Shown: positions 11,198-20,178 of the stretch, in pieces | Layout: the number at the start of each line of letters is the position of its first letter | Position numbering within the stretch: position 1 is the stretch's first letter | Notes under the pieces: model-generated | What the model was told of the DNA's origin: nothing | Databases searched by the model: none | Seen by the model: only the letters and a program-made list of their open reading frames with translations | Assembly: GCF_001758225.1 (NCBI RefSeq) | Contig: NZ_MAST01000012.1 | Span: forward strand, 62,001 to 126,000 | Direction of reading: 5' to 3' | DNA: 64,000 nt | Source of the DNA: Humibacillus sp. DSM 29435 | GTDB taxonomy: Bacteria > Actinomycetota > Actinomycetes > Actinomycetales > Dermatophilaceae | Made by a program: the position numbers and the translations under genes

Positions 11198-12418
11198 TCA
11201 GGCGCTCAGGGGCGTTACGGCATCCACCGGGTGGGGGCTCGGTCGGATCCCGCCGTCGCGTCGGTCGAGGCGAGCCGACAGCACGGCGATGGCCACGCCG
11301 AGCACGGCGAGCCCTGCACCGACAAGACTCGGGGCGCCGTAACCCCACCCTGCGGCCAGCACCACCGACCCCAGCCAGGCCCCGAGGGCGTTGGCGGTGT
11401 TGAGCGTCGAGTGGTTCAAGGTGGCGGCGAGGGACTGGCCCTCGTGGGCGACGTCCATGAGCCGGGTCTGAAGCAGCGGCACCACGATGGAGGGCAGCAG
11501 ACCGAGCAGGAACACCATCACGACGGCCAGCCAGAGGATGTGCGCAGCCGGGCCGAACAGGGCGAGTAGGACGGCGATCGCGGCGAGGGAAGCGATGATT
11601 CCGGCCATCACTCCCCACCTCGCCACCCGGCCGGCCAGCACCATCCCGGTGACCATGCCGATGCCGTAGGCCATCAGCACCCACGCGATGAGGGCCTCGT
11701 CGAGCCCGGCGAGCTCGGTCATGGTCGGGGTGATGTAGCTGTACATGGCGAACATCCCCCCGAAACCGACGGTGCCGATGAGCAGGGCGAGCCACACCTG
11801 CGGCCGCCGCAGCGCCCGGAGCTCGCCACGCATGGTGGCCTGGCGGGCGACGGGCAGCTTCGGCAGCCAGACGCCGATCGCGCCGATCGTGACCAGGCCG
11901 ATCACGCCGACGACCACATACGGCGCATGCCAGCCGTAGCGTTGACCGATCAGGGTCGCGAGGGGCACGCCGACCACGTTCGCCACACCGAGACCGCCGA
12001 GAATGGCGGCGATGGCCGCGGTGCGACGTTCGTGCGAGACCAGCGAGGCGGCCACCAGCGCACCGATCCCGAAGAAGGCACCATGCGGGATGCCGCCGAG
12101 GAAGCGCACCAGCATGACCTGTCCGTAGGTGTCAGCCAGCACGACCAGCAGGTGCGCGGCCGCGAAGAAACCCATCAAGGCCATGAGCAGCCCCTTGCGG
12201 GCGACCTTCGCCGCGAGCACCGCGATCAGGGGCGCGCCGACCACCACCCCGAGCGCGTAGGCCGAGACGTAGTGACCCGCCGTCGCGATGTCGACCCCGG
12301 TGCCCTCCGCGATCTGCGGCAGCAGCCCCATCGTGACGAACTCGGTGGTGCCGATGGCGAATCCGCCCAAGGCGAGGGCCAGGATGGCCAAGGCAGTTCG
12401 GCGCTGGTGTGGGCTCAC
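11198..12418 (-). CDS. MFS transporter, DHA1-type drug/sugar efflux permease
   Basis: About 406 residues with twelve predicted hydrophobic segments. The first reads IGTTEFVTMGLLPQIA, the typical opening of the AraJ/YdhP-like DHA1 subgroup of the major facilitator superfamily, and the loop-2 motif is degenerate (AAKVARKGLLMALMG). Members export drugs, arabinose or purine nucleosides; the substrate here is unknown. The GTG at 12418 places the first helix near the N-terminus. Longer in-frame starts up to 12532 would overlap the promoter and start of the divergent PemK-like gene. No clear Shine-Dalgarno helps decide. Confidence 0.87.
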   Translation of the reverse strand: MSPHQRRTALAILALALGGFAIGTTEFVTMGLLPQIAEGTGVDIATAGHYVSAYALGVVVGAPLIAVLAAKVARKGLLMALMGFFAAAHLLVVLADTYGQVMLVRFLGGIPHGAFFGIGALVAASLVSHERRTAAIAAILGGLGVANVVGVPLATLIGQRYGWHAPYVVVGVIGLVTIGAIGVWLPKLPVARQATMRGELRALRRPQVWLALLIGTVGFGGMFAMYSYITPTMTELAGLDEALIAWVLMAYGIGMVTGMVLAGRVARWGVMAGIIASLAAIAVLLALFGPAAHILWLAVVMVFLLGLLPSIVVPLLQTRLMDVAHEGQSLAATLNHSTLNTANALGAWLGSVVLAAGWGYGAPSLVGAGLAVLGVAIAVLSARLDRRDGGIRPSPHPVDAVTPLSA

Positions 12419-12508
12419 AGGCAGGGGCTTTCGAGGGTCGGGGACTTTGGTGGATGGCAATACAGGTCCCCGTCGACCAGTTGAGCGAAATGGTAGTTGG
12501 GCACGCGA

Positions 12509-12514
12509 TAGCGT
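12509..12514 (+). promoter_or_regulatory. -10 box TAGCGT for the PemK-like gene
   Basis: TAGCGT ends seven bases before the ATG at 12522 and there is no Shine-Dalgarno, which points to a leaderless mRNA. No well-spaced -35 was found. Confidence 0.45.
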
Positions 12515-12521
12515 GAAACGC

Positions 12522-13061
12522 ATGTCCACCACCTTCGGCAGGCTGACCCGCTTGGTTCGCGATCTCGTCGGGCCGTCGAACCGGTCGCGAGCCGCAGAGC
12601 CGAAGCGGCCGTTGCCCGTCGCCAGCCAAGCGGGCCCGGCATCCCCGGTGGAACGGGGCGTCTACCCAGGCGACGCGACGCAGCTGCCCGACACCCGCTA
12701 TGCACCGCAGCCCGACGGCCGGCCCGACCCGGGCGAGATCGTGTGGACCTGGGTTCCCTACGAGGAGGACCCCACACAGGGCAAGGACCGCCCGGTGCTG
12801 GTGATCGGCCGCGAAGCCGACTGGTTGGTCGTTCTCGCGCTGACCAGCAAGGACCACGACCGCGACGAGCAGCAGGAGCGCCGGTCGGGTCGTCTGTGGG
12901 TCGACATCGGTACGGGAGCCTGGGACCGCAAGGGCCGCCCGAGCGAGGTTCGGGTCAACCGGTTGATCCGGGTCGACCCCGAGGCGGTGCGACGCGAGGG
13001 CGCGGTGCTCCCCCGTGATCGCTACGACCTCGTGGTGGCCGCCGCTCGCGACGGTGTGTGA
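12522..13061 (+). CDS. PemK/MazF-like protein with N-terminal extension
   Basis: 179 residues. The C-terminal 110 residues match the PemK/MazF fold: GEIVWTWVPYEED, then GKDRPVLVIGR, and a strand-loop region ending in SEVRVNRLIRVDP. Classical members are ribosome-independent mRNA endonucleases held by a small antitoxin. Here the first 70 residues are a basic, Pro/Ala-rich extension, and no antitoxin-sized gene is adjacent: the upstream gene is a divergent MFS transporter and downstream is rpsT on the other strand. A solitary, possibly housekeeping, member of the family is the most careful reading; toxicity is not shown by the sequence. Confidence 0.75.
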   Translation: MSTTFGRLTRLVRDLVGPSNRSRAAEPKRPLPVASQAGPASPVERGVYPGDATQLPDTRYAPQPDGRPDPGEIVWTWVPYEEDPTQGKDRPVLVIGREADWLVVLALTSKDHDRDEQQERRSGRLWVDIGTGAWDRKGRPSEVRVNRLIRVDPEAVRREGAVLPRDRYDLVVAAARDGV

Positions 13062-13121
13062 GACGGCGCCGAGAGGCTGGAGTGACGCGCTCACCAGCCG
13101 CGCGAACACTGGAACAGCCAA

Positions 13122-13152
13122 ACGGGCCCGTCACCGTGAGGTGAGAGCCCGT
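13122..13152 (-). terminator. rpsT terminator hairpin
   Basis: ACGGGCCCGTCACC and GGTGAGAGCCCGT surround a four-base loop between the PemK-like gene and rpsT. Read on the minus strand the stem is followed by TTT, consistent with termination of rpsT transcription; it may also serve the convergent gene. Confidence 0.65.
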
Positions 13153-13170
13153 CTCAGGAGGACGAACGCC

Positions 13171-13431
13171 TCAGAGCGACGCGGCCTTCTTGGCCATCGC
13201 CGACTTCTTGTTGGCGGCCTGGTTCTGGTGGATGACGCCCTTGGACACGGCCTTGTCGAGCTTCTTCGAGGCGGTCTTGAGGGCATCGGCGGCAGCGTCC
13301 TTGTCGCCGGTGGCCGCCGCTTCGCGGAACTTGCGGTTCCAGGTGCGAAGCTCGCTCTTGACCGCACGGTTGCGGTCGGTGCGCTTGGCGTTGGTCTTGA
13401 TGCGCTTGATCTGCGACTTGATGTTTGCCAC
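13171..13431 (-). CDS. rpsT: Small ribosomal subunit protein S20
   Basis: 86-residue, strongly basic protein matching bS20 end to end, from [16 protein letters not shown] to [13 protein letters not shown]. It binds 16S rRNA and helps 30S assembly. The start is the GTG at 13431, giving the canonical MANIKSQ N-terminus; longer in-frame extension runs into the 51-bp repeats and is spurious. rpsT follows holA on the same strand, the usual actinobacterial order, but a 344-base gap with three repeat units lies between them. Confidence 0.96.
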   Translation of the reverse strand: MANIKSQIKRIKTNAKRTDRNRAVKSELRTWNRKFREAAATGDKDAAADALKTASKKLDKAVSKGVIHQNQAANKKSAMAKKAASL

Positions 13432-13619
13432 GTAAGGATCTTTCGTTTGGTCTGATGGGTGCCGTAAGAGGGCGGCTGCCTGCTCGGGACCGGGCGATGG
13501 GCGCCCTTGAGTGAGCAGTTGAGACGTGTTGCTGCAATGCGCGCACGACCCAGCGCGCTCGCGAAAGCCAAATCTAGCAGCGCCGGGTTGGCCTTTCCAA
13601 ACCGAAGGATGCCGTTCGC

Positions 13620-13756
13620 ACCGCCCCTGCCGCGCGTCGCGCGGCGCGTCGCGCAAACGGTGTCGTGCAGACCACCCCTGCCGCGCGTCGCGCGGCGCGT
13701 CGCGCAAACAGTGTCGTGCAGACCACCCCTGCCGCGCGTCGCGCGGCGCGTCGCGC
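13620..13756 (-). repeat. 51-bp tandem repeat family, locus B (three units)
   Basis: Three nearly identical units start at 13630, 13681 and 13732, exactly 51 bases apart, in the opposite orientation to loci A and C. Each carries the doubled core GCGCGTCGCGC plus an AAAC(A/G)GTGTCGTG segment. The array occupies much of the 344-base gap 13432-13775 between rpsT and holA; the rest of that gap should hold the rpsT promoter and leader, but no clear -35/-10 pair was found. Confidence 0.9.
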
Positions 13757-13775
13757 AGAAAGGGCGTCGGCGCTG

Positions 13776-14735
13776 CTAGCGGATGCCCCGGGCCCGGGTC
13801 ACGGTGAGAATCGCCCGCTCGACGGCGTAGACCGGGTCGCGGCCGCCGCCCTTGACCTCGAAGTCGGCAGCAGCCACCGCCTGCAGGGCCACCCCGAGGC
13901 CGTCACCGCTCCAGTGGCCCACCGAGCGGCGGGCCTTGTCGACCTGCCACGGCGCCATCCCGAGAGTCTTGGCCAGCTGAGCCGACCCACCCCGCCCCGC
14001 CGAGCCGACCTTGATGAGCTGCCGCAGCTGAGAGGCGAGCACCGCCACGATGGGCACCGGGTCGACCCCGGAGGCGATGGCGTGGCGCAGCAGGCGAAGC
14101 GCCTCGCCCGTCTGGCCGGCGATGGTGGCGTCGGCGACGCGGAAGCCGGTCGCCTCGACCTTGCCGCCGTGGTAGGTGTCGACCACGGCGTCGTCGATCG
14201 TTCCCTCCGTGTCGGCGACCAGTGCGGCGCAGGCGGAGGCGAGCTCGCGCAGGTCTTTGCCGACCGCCTCGATGAGGGCGCGCACCCCTTCGCCGGTGAT
14301 CCGGCGGTGAGCGGCGGCGAACTCGTGCTGCACGAAGTCGGTCTTGTCGCGGTCGGACTTGACGGCCGGACAGTCGATGACCCGGGCCCCCGCCTTCTTC
14401 ATGGCGTCGATGATCTTGCGCCCTCTCGGGCCACCGCCGTGCACGACGACCAGCGACACGTCGGGCGCGGGCGACGCCACCAGGGCGAGCACGTCGAGCT
14501 GCAGGTCGTCGCTCGCCTCGTGCACGTCGCGCACCACCAGGCACCGGTCACCGCCGAAGAGCGACGGGCTGGCGTGCACCGAGATCGAGCCGGCCTCGTA
14601 CGTCGCGGCCTCGAGCGTGATCACCTCGACGTCGGCTACCTTGGCCCCCGAGAGCACCGTGGCGAGGGCTCGTTCGGCCAGCACATCCTCCGGCCCACTG
14701 ATGAGCACCAGCGGTGGAACGGAGGCGGTCGACAT
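13776..14735 (-). CDS. holA: DNA polymerase III subunit delta
   Basis: 319 residues, the normal length for the clamp-loader delta subunit, with the N-terminal region starting [16 protein letters not shown] and the characteristic segment [17 protein letters not shown] in the middle. Delta opens the beta sliding clamp within the clamp loader. The start at 14735 has AAGGTGG about six bases upstream; the longer frame to 14843 has no family match. In actinobacteria holA usually lies directly upstream of rpsT, as here apart from the repeat array. Confidence 0.93.
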   Translation of the reverse strand: MSTASVPPLVLISGPEDVLAERALATVLSGAKVADVEVITLEAATYEAGSISVHASPSLFGGDRCLVVRDVHEASDDLQLDVLALVASPAPDVSLVVVHGGGPRGRKIIDAMKKAGARVIDCPAVKSDRDKTDFVQHEFAAAHRRITGEGVRALIEAVGKDLRELASACAALVADTEGTIDDAVVDTYHGGKVEATGFRVADATIAGQTGEALRLLRHAIASGVDPVPIVAVLASQLRQLIKVGSAGRGGSAQLAKTLGMAPWQVDKARRSVGHWSGDGLGVALQAVAAADFEVKGGGRDPVYAVERAILTVTRARGIR

Positions 14736-14869
14736 GACGTCCACCTTGCCACGGGCGACCGACAGCAGCAGACACCCGTGGACATCTGACGGCATCGGCC
14801 GGTGCCGGCAGAAACGGCGCGTCACCCGCATCACCCCCGACATCTCGAAAGTGCAGGTCAGAGCCCCCC

Positions 14870-15892
14870 ATGGTCTCGATCGTCTTCGCCCTCTTGCTCA
14901 TCGCCGTCGGCGTCGTGCTCCTGCGCCTGAGGAACCACAAGTGGAAGCTGCACCGCTACGCCGCGATCCCCTTTGCGCTCGCTGTGATCATCGTCGGCAG
15001 CGCCTGCTTCTACCGCCTGGATGCCGGTGAGGCCGCCGTGACCAAGACGTTCGGCACGGTGGGGGACGACGCGATCAGCGCGACCGGCATCCACCTCAAG
15101 GCCCCGTGGCAGGACCTCATCGTCTTCGACATCCGCAACCAGACGATCTCACTCGCGGAGGGCGAGTCCTCCGGGCGTGTGTCGACGGTCACGAGTGACA
15201 ACGCGACCGTGGTCTACGACGTGACGATCCGCTACTCGCTCAACCCGACGATGCTGCCCGAGATCATCCGGCAGTACCCCGACCAGGAGACCTTCATCAG
15301 CCGCGCCGTGCTGCCGGGCGTCTCCTCCGTCACCCGTGACGCGCCCACCACCCTGACCGCGGCCACCGTGCGACAGTCGCGCACCGACCTCGCCAAGCGC
15401 ATCACCACCGGCCTCGAGACCCGTCTCGGCGACGTGGGGGTCACCGTCGAGCAGGTCGACCCGAAGGCGATCACGCTCGACCAGACCGTGCAGGCCAACT
15501 ACGACAAGGTGCAGAGCTCGCTCGCGAACGCCGAGGCGGCCAAGGCTGATCTCCAGACGGCCCTGGCCGACGCCGAGATCACCAAGACCGAAGCGCAGGC
15601 CACCTCTGACGCCGACCAGATCATCCGCTGCGGCGCGACCTCGACGTCGAAGGAGGAGCTGATCAACGGCAAGAAGGTGACGGCCGTCAAGGTCGTGCCC
15701 GTGCCGTCGGAGAAGTGCCAGAACCGCCTCAACGAGCAGGTGCTGATGAGCAAGTACATCGACATGCTCAAGGAGCACACCGGCTCGCTCATCGTCGTGC
15801 CGCAGGGCACTCAGAACCTGCTGCAGCTGCCGTCGACCGCTGGTTCGCCGGCCGGAGCCACGCCGACGCCCTCCCCCACCGCCAAGCCGTAG
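14870..15892 (+). CDS. SPFH/Band 7 (prohibitin-like) membrane protein
   Basis: 340 residues. Two hydrophobic helices (about residues 1-20 and 31-48) anchor the protein, followed by a Band 7/SPFH domain beginning DAGEAAVTKTFG and a helical, Ala/Glu/Lys-rich coiled-coil stretch (about residues 205-250). The end is a Thr/Pro/Ser-rich tail. SPFH proteins form large oligomers that organise membrane microdomains or hold proteases; no partner gene is adjacent. Divergent from holA across 134 bases and insulated downstream by a perfect 30-bp hairpin. Confidence 0.83.
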   Translation: MVSIVFALLLIAVGVVLLRLRNHKWKLHRYAAIPFALAVIIVGSACFYRLDAGEAAVTKTFGTVGDDAISATGIHLKAPWQDLIVFDIRNQTISLAEGESSGRVSTVTSDNATVVYDVTIRYSLNPTMLPEIIRQYPDQETFISRAVLPGVSSVTRDAPTTLTAATVRQSRTDLAKRITTGLETRLGDVGVTVEQVDPKAITLDQTVQANYDKVQSSLANAEAAKADLQTALADAEITKTEAQATSDADQIIRCGATSTSKEELINGKKVTAVKVVPVPSEKCQNRLNEQVLMSKYIDMLKEHTGSLIVVPQGTQNLLQLPSTAGSPAGATPTPSPTAKP

Positions 15893-15940
15893 CCCCACCG
15901 GCCGCCGGTCGTCAGCTGCCGCCCGCGCCGGCGTTCGGCC

Positions 15941-16006
15941 AACGCACCGAGTAGTCCTCAACTCACCGGGCAGTTTCCCGGTGAGTTGAGGACTACTCGG
16001 TGCGTT
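15941..16006. terminator. Perfect 30-bp inverted repeat, bidirectional terminator
   Basis: Arms 15941-15970 and 15977-16006 are exact reverse complements over 30 bases around the six-base loop CAGTTT. It sits in the gap between the convergent SPFH and helicase genes, where a bidirectional terminator is expected. There is no T-tract on either strand. It is far longer and more perfect than other hairpins in the window. Confidence 0.75.
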
Positions 16007-16075
16007 GCGGGTGGGAGCGCGGATGCTCGCGCGAGCCCAGCCGCCCTGGCCCGGTGCTCGGGCCGACGGAGCCGG

Positions 16076-18340
16076 TCAGTCGAACAGCTGGCCGCTGGCC
16101 AGCTCGAGGCCGAGCTGGTCGAGGCGGGCCGAGATGGTCTCCTCGGGCAGCTCGAAGTGCTCGAGCAGCTCATCGAGCGCCATGCCGGCCTCGGCCGCGT
16201 CTCGCAGCTCGTCGTCCTGTTCGTCAGTCCAGGCGTGACCCGAGGTGACGGCCGTGCGGCTCGAGTCAGCGACCGGTGGGCTGGGGGCCACCGGCCGCGG
16301 GTGCTCGGTGCCGTCGGCCCCTCGGGCAGCCCCGGCCGCACCGGCCGCACCGGCCCCGGTCAGCGAACGCATCGCCGGCTCGGCCACGGGCAGTGGCTCG
16401 GATGCCGTCTCGTCGAGCCTCGTCAGGGCCGCGAGCACCATGGTCTTGTCGGTCGTGGGCCAGAAGGGCGGCAGCGAGCGCTGGAGGAACTCGGCATAGC
16501 GGGCGGTCATCATCCGCGAGTCGAGGAAGGCCACGACGCCGCGGTCGTCACCCCGGCGCACTAGCCGGCCGGCTCCCTGGGCCAGGCGCAGGGCCGCGTG
16601 CGTCGCCGAGACCGCCATGAAGCCGTTGCCGCCCATGCGACCGATCGCCTGAGCGCGCGCCGAGGCCAACGGGTCGTCGGGCCGTGGAAAGGGGATGCGG
16701 TCGATGATGACCAGCTGGCACGACGAACCGGGCACGTCGACGCCCTGCCACAGCGTGAGGGTGCCGAACAGACAGGTGCGCGGCTCTCGGGCGAACTGTC
16801 GCACGAGGGTGGAGATCTGGTCTTCCCCCTGGCACAGCACGGGGATGTCGTCACCGAACCGGGCCCGCATGATCTCGGCGGCGTTCTGAGCCGCCCGCAT
16901 CGACGAGAACAGGCCCAGGGTGCGACCTCCGGCGGCACGCACCAGCTGCTCGATCTCGTCGAGGCTCTCGTCACTGGCACCGTCTCGGCCCGGGGGCGGC
17001 AGCCGCGCGGCCACGTAGGCGATGGCCTGTCGCGGGTAGTCGAAGGGACTGCCGACATCGAGACCGTTCCAGCTCGGCGCGCCCTCACCGCGCAGCCCCA
17101 TCGTTCCCGCGACGGAGTCGAAGCTGCCCCCGAGCTCGAGCGTCGCGGAGGTGAGCACCACGGTGCGCTCCTCGAAGATCTTCTCGCGCACCAGCATCGC
17201 GACGCTCATCGGGGCGACCCGCAGCACCGGCCCGCGGCGTGGGTCGCGGCTGCACCACACGACGTCGAGCTCACGTGTCTCGAGGATTCGAGCGGCGTTC
17301 TCGTAGGCCTCGTCGACCGATGACCGGGCGACCTGGCGGGCGCCGTCGGGTTGTTCACCCGGTGGTGGTTTGAGGTCGCTCTGCACGACGCGCGCCGTGT
17401 CGCGAATACGGGCCAGAGCCAGCCCCACGGCATCCGGAATGCCGAGCAGACGGCCCTCCTCGACGTTCTCGAGGGCAGCCGCGAGCAGCTCTCCCGCTTC
17501 GTCGAGAGCGGCAGTGTTCTCAGAGAGCCGGCCGGCGCGCTTGGCGGCCGCCATCACCATCGAGCCGGTCAGCTCGTCGGTGATCGTCGCGGTGACCCGG
17601 TCGACGAGCTCGTGGGCCTCGTCGACGACGAGCAGGTCGTGCTCAGGCAGCATCTGGCGACCCTCGAAGGAGTCGATCGCCATGAAGGAGTGGTTCGTGA
17701 CGACGACATCGACGTCACGAGCCGCCTCTCGGGCCCGCTCGACGAAGCACTCGGTGACCATCGGACACTTGCTGCCCAGGCACTCATGCGCCGAGACCGA
17801 CACCTGGCGCCAGGCCCGCTCAGACACCCCGGGCACCAGCTCGTCACGGTCACCCGACTCGGTCTGGTCGGCCCACTCGCGCACGCGCACCACCTCGGCG
17901 CCGAGCCGCCCGGCACCGGCGTCGACCTGACCGACGCCGAAGAGCCCCTCCTCGTCGTCGGGAAAGCCGCCTTCCACCTTGTTCAAACACACGTAGTTGC
18001 GCCGCCCCTTGACGAGCGCGTAGGTGGGCCGGCGACCGAGCAGGCCAGTCAGCGCGTCGGCCACCCGGGGCATGTCCCGGTCGACGATCTGCGCCTGCAG
18101 GGCGAGGGTGGCCGTGGCCACGACCGCAGGCTTTCCCGAGTCGTAGGCGTGGGCGACCGCGGGCACGAGGTAGGCGAGCGACTTGCCGGTGCCAGTACCG
18201 GCCTGCACGAGCAGGTGCTGCCCGTTCTCGACGGCCGCCGCGACGGCCTGGGCCATCTCGACCTGGCCGGGCCGCTCGGTGCCACCCACCCCCGACACCG
18301 CGGCATGGAGCAGGGCGTCGAGCGCAGGACGGTTGGCCAT
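16076..18340 (-). CDS. DinG/YoaA-type ATP-dependent DNA helicase
   Basis: 754-residue superfamily 2 helicase of the XPD/DinG type. Walker A GTGTGKS is at residues 48-54 and the DEAH box in VVDEAHELVDRV. The iron-sulfur cluster ligands are visible as YVCLNK plus CLGSKCPMVTEC. Helicase motifs IV-VI follow, including QGAGRLVRRGDDRG. Members unwind forked or R-loop DNA during repair. After the helicase core, about 110 residues form a Pro/Ala linker and a helical, acidic C-terminal segment (DEQDDELRDAAEAGMALDEL) of unknown role. The start at 18340 follows a -10 TACCCT by six bases, so the mRNA is probably leaderless; longer starts would enter the promoter. Confidence 0.9.
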   Translation of the reverse strand: MANRPALDALLHAAVSGVGGTERPGQVEMAQAVAAAVENGQHLLVQAGTGTGKSLAYLVPAVAHAYDSGKPAVVATATLALQAQIVDRDMPRVADALTGLLGRRPTYALVKGRRNYVCLNKVEGGFPDDEEGLFGVGQVDAGAGRLGAEVVRVREWADQTESGDRDELVPGVSERAWRQVSVSAHECLGSKCPMVTECFVERAREAARDVDVVVTNHSFMAIDSFEGRQMLPEHDLLVVDEAHELVDRVTATITDELTGSMVMAAAKRAGRLSENTAALDEAGELLAAALENVEEGRLLGIPDAVGLALARIRDTARVVQSDLKPPPGEQPDGARQVARSSVDEAYENAARILETRELDVVWCSRDPRRGPVLRVAPMSVAMLVREKIFEERTVVLTSATLELGGSFDSVAGTMGLRGEGAPSWNGLDVGSPFDYPRQAIAYVAARLPPPGRDGASDESLDEIEQLVRAAGGRTLGLFSSMRAAQNAAEIMRARFGDDIPVLCQGEDQISTLVRQFAREPRTCLFGTLTLWQGVDVPGSSCQLVIIDRIPFPRPDDPLASARAQAIGRMGGNGFMAVSATHAALRLAQGAGRLVRRGDDRGVVAFLDSRMMTARYAEFLQRSLPPFWPTTDKTMVLAALTRLDETASEPLPVAEPAMRSLTGAGAAGAAGAARGADGTEHPRPVAPSPPVADSSRTAVTSGHAWTDEQDDELRDAAEAGMALDELLEHFELPEETISARLDQLGLELASGQLFD

Positions 18341-18346
18341 TGGCTC

Positions 18347-18352
18347 AGGGTA
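18347..18352 (-). promoter_or_regulatory. -10 box TACCCT for the DinG-type helicase gene
   Basis: Minus-strand TACCCT ends six bases before the ATG at 18340, with no Shine-Dalgarno in between, consistent with leaderless initiation. Confidence 0.4.
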
Positions 18353-18465
18353 TGCCGCTGCGTCGCCGCCACCACGGCGCCATCCACGGCGTTCGGCGCG
18401 TCGAGAACCGTGTGGCCTCCCCCGCATCATTGCCCTCAGGCCCCGTACAGCGGTTTGATTCGGTC

Positions 18466-20169
18466 ATGAGCGCACCCCTCCCGTCAGACCTCGACATAGC
18501 CAACGCCGCCACCCTGCGCCCGATGAGCGAGGTCGCCGCCCAGCTCGGCCTGACCGACGAGCACCTCGAACCCTGGGGCCGTGACGTCGCCAAGATCGAC
18601 CTCGGGGTGCTCGACGAACCGGCCCAGCGGCATCCGGGCAAGTACGTCGTCGTCACCGCCATCACGCCCACGCCACTCGGCGAGGGGAAGACGACGGTCG
18701 CGGTCGGCCTGGCGCAGGGACTCGCGCGCCTGGGGCACCGCGCGGTCGTGACGCTGCGTCAGCCGTCGATGGGGCCGACGTTCGGCATCAAGGGTGGCGC
18801 AGCCGGCGGGGGCTACAGCCAGGTCGTGCCGATGGACCGGCTCAACCTGCACCTCACCGGCGACTTCCACGCCATCACGGCAGCGCACAACCTGCTGGCC
18901 GCCATGATCGACAACCACCTGCACCACGGCAACCGGCTCGGCCTCGACGTGCGCAACATCAGCTGGCGCCGGGTGCTCGACGTCAACGACCGGTCACTGC
19001 GCAACATCGTCGTGGGTCTCGGCGCGCGGCAGGACGGTGTGGTGCGCGAGAGCGGGTTCGACATCACGGCGGCCAGCGAGGTGATGGTGCTGCTGACGCT
19101 GGCGACCTCCATGGTCGACCTGCGCGAACGGCTGGGGCGCATCGTCGTCGGCTACACCACCGCGGGCGAGAGCGTGACGGCCGACGACCTGCACGCCGGT
19201 GGCGCGATGGCTGCTCTGCTCATCGACGCCCTGAAGCCGAACCTGCTCCAGACTCTCGAGGGCGGGCCGGCCATCGTGCACTGTGGCCCGTTCGGCAACA
19301 TCGCGACCGGCACGTCGTCGATCACGGCCGACCTCATCGGCCTGGCGCACAGCGACTACGTCGTCACGGAGGCCGGCTTCGGCTCCGACATGGGCGCCGA
19401 GCGGTTCTTCGACGTCAAGTGCCGGGTCGGGGGCCTGCGCCCGGATGCCGTCGTGCTGGTCGCCACGGTGCGCTCGCTCAAGGCCCACTCGGGGCGGTAC
19501 GTCATCCGGGCCGGCAAGCCGCTGCCCGACGACCTGCTGGCCGAGAACCCGGCCGATGTCGAGGCGGGCCTGCCCAACCTGCGCGCCCACATCGGCATCG
19601 TCCGGCGGTTCGGGGTCGAGCCCATCGTCGCCATCAACGCCTTCGCCGAGGACCGCCCGTCGGAACACGCCGTCATCGAGGCGCTCTGCACCGAGCTCGG
19701 GGTGCGCTGCGCGGTCACCCGCCACGTCGCCGAGGGTGGCGCGGGGGCGGAGCTGCTGGCCGAGGCGGTCGTCGAGGCGGCAGGGCACGACAACGACTTC
19801 GACTACCTCTACCCCCTCGACCTCTCGCTCGCCAGCAAGATCGAGACGATCGCCACCGAGGTCTACGGCGCCGACGGCATCGACCTCAGCCCGGCCGCCG
19901 CCCGCGGTCTGCGCGACTACGAGCGCCTCGGTTTCGGTGGGCTGCCGGTCGTCATCGCCAAGACCCATCTGTCGATCAGCTCAGACCCGTCGCTGCGCGG
20001 TGCCCCGACCGGTTGGCGGATGCCGGTGCGGGAGGTACGCGCGGCCGTCGGGGCCGGCTACGTCTACGCGATCTGCGGCGACGTGCGCACCATGCCCGGG
20101 CTGCCGAGCTCACCCAACGCCGAGCGCGTCGACGTGGGCCCCGACGGCGCGGTGACCGGCCTGTCGTGA
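18466..20169 (+). CDS. fhs: Formate--tetrahydrofolate ligase
   Basis: 567 residues, the usual size of the enzyme that makes 10-formyl-THF from formate, ATP and THF. The P-loop TPTPLGEGKTT is at residues 67-77, followed by the family signatures RQPSMGPTFGIKGGAAGGGY and FHAITAAHNLL. It supplies one-carbon units for purines, initiator tRNA formylation and serine interconversion; peptide deformylase later in the window acts on the product of that formylation. The ATG at 18466 gives the normal N-terminus. It is divergent from the helicase gene and ends nine bases before the convergent GNAT gene. Confidence 0.96.
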   Translation: MSAPLPSDLDIANAATLRPMSEVAAQLGLTDEHLEPWGRDVAKIDLGVLDEPAQRHPGKYVVVTAITPTPLGEGKTTVAVGLAQGLARLGHRAVVTLRQPSMGPTFGIKGGAAGGGYSQVVPMDRLNLHLTGDFHAITAAHNLLAAMIDNHLHHGNRLGLDVRNISWRRVLDVNDRSLRNIVVGLGARQDGVVRESGFDITAASEVMVLLTLATSMVDLRERLGRIVVGYTTAGESVTADDLHAGGAMAALLIDALKPNLLQTLEGGPAIVHCGPFGNIATGTSSITADLIGLAHSDYVVTEAGFGSDMGAERFFDVKCRVGGLRPDAVVLVATVRSLKAHSGRYVIRAGKPLPDDLLAENPADVEAGLPNLRAHIGIVRRFGVEPIVAINAFAEDRPSEHAVIEALCTELGVRCAVTRHVAEGGAGAELLAEAVVEAAGHDNDFDYLYPLDLSLASKIETIATEVYGADGIDLSPAAARGLRDYERLGFGGLPVVIAKTHLSISSDPSLRGAPTGWRMPVREVRAAVGAGYVYAICGDVRTMPGLPSSPNAERVDVGPDGAVTGLS

Positions 20170-20178
20170 CCCGAGCGG

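Noticed and set aside
11050-11403. Arg/Ala-rich ORFs across the 51-bp repeats at loci A, B and C
   Set aside because: They arise because the unit length is a multiple of three and GC-rich frames lack stops. No ribosome site or family match was seen.
13620-13756. CRISPR array
   Set aside because: The whole 51-bp unit is repeated; there are no unique spacers, only three or so units, and no cas genes nearby.
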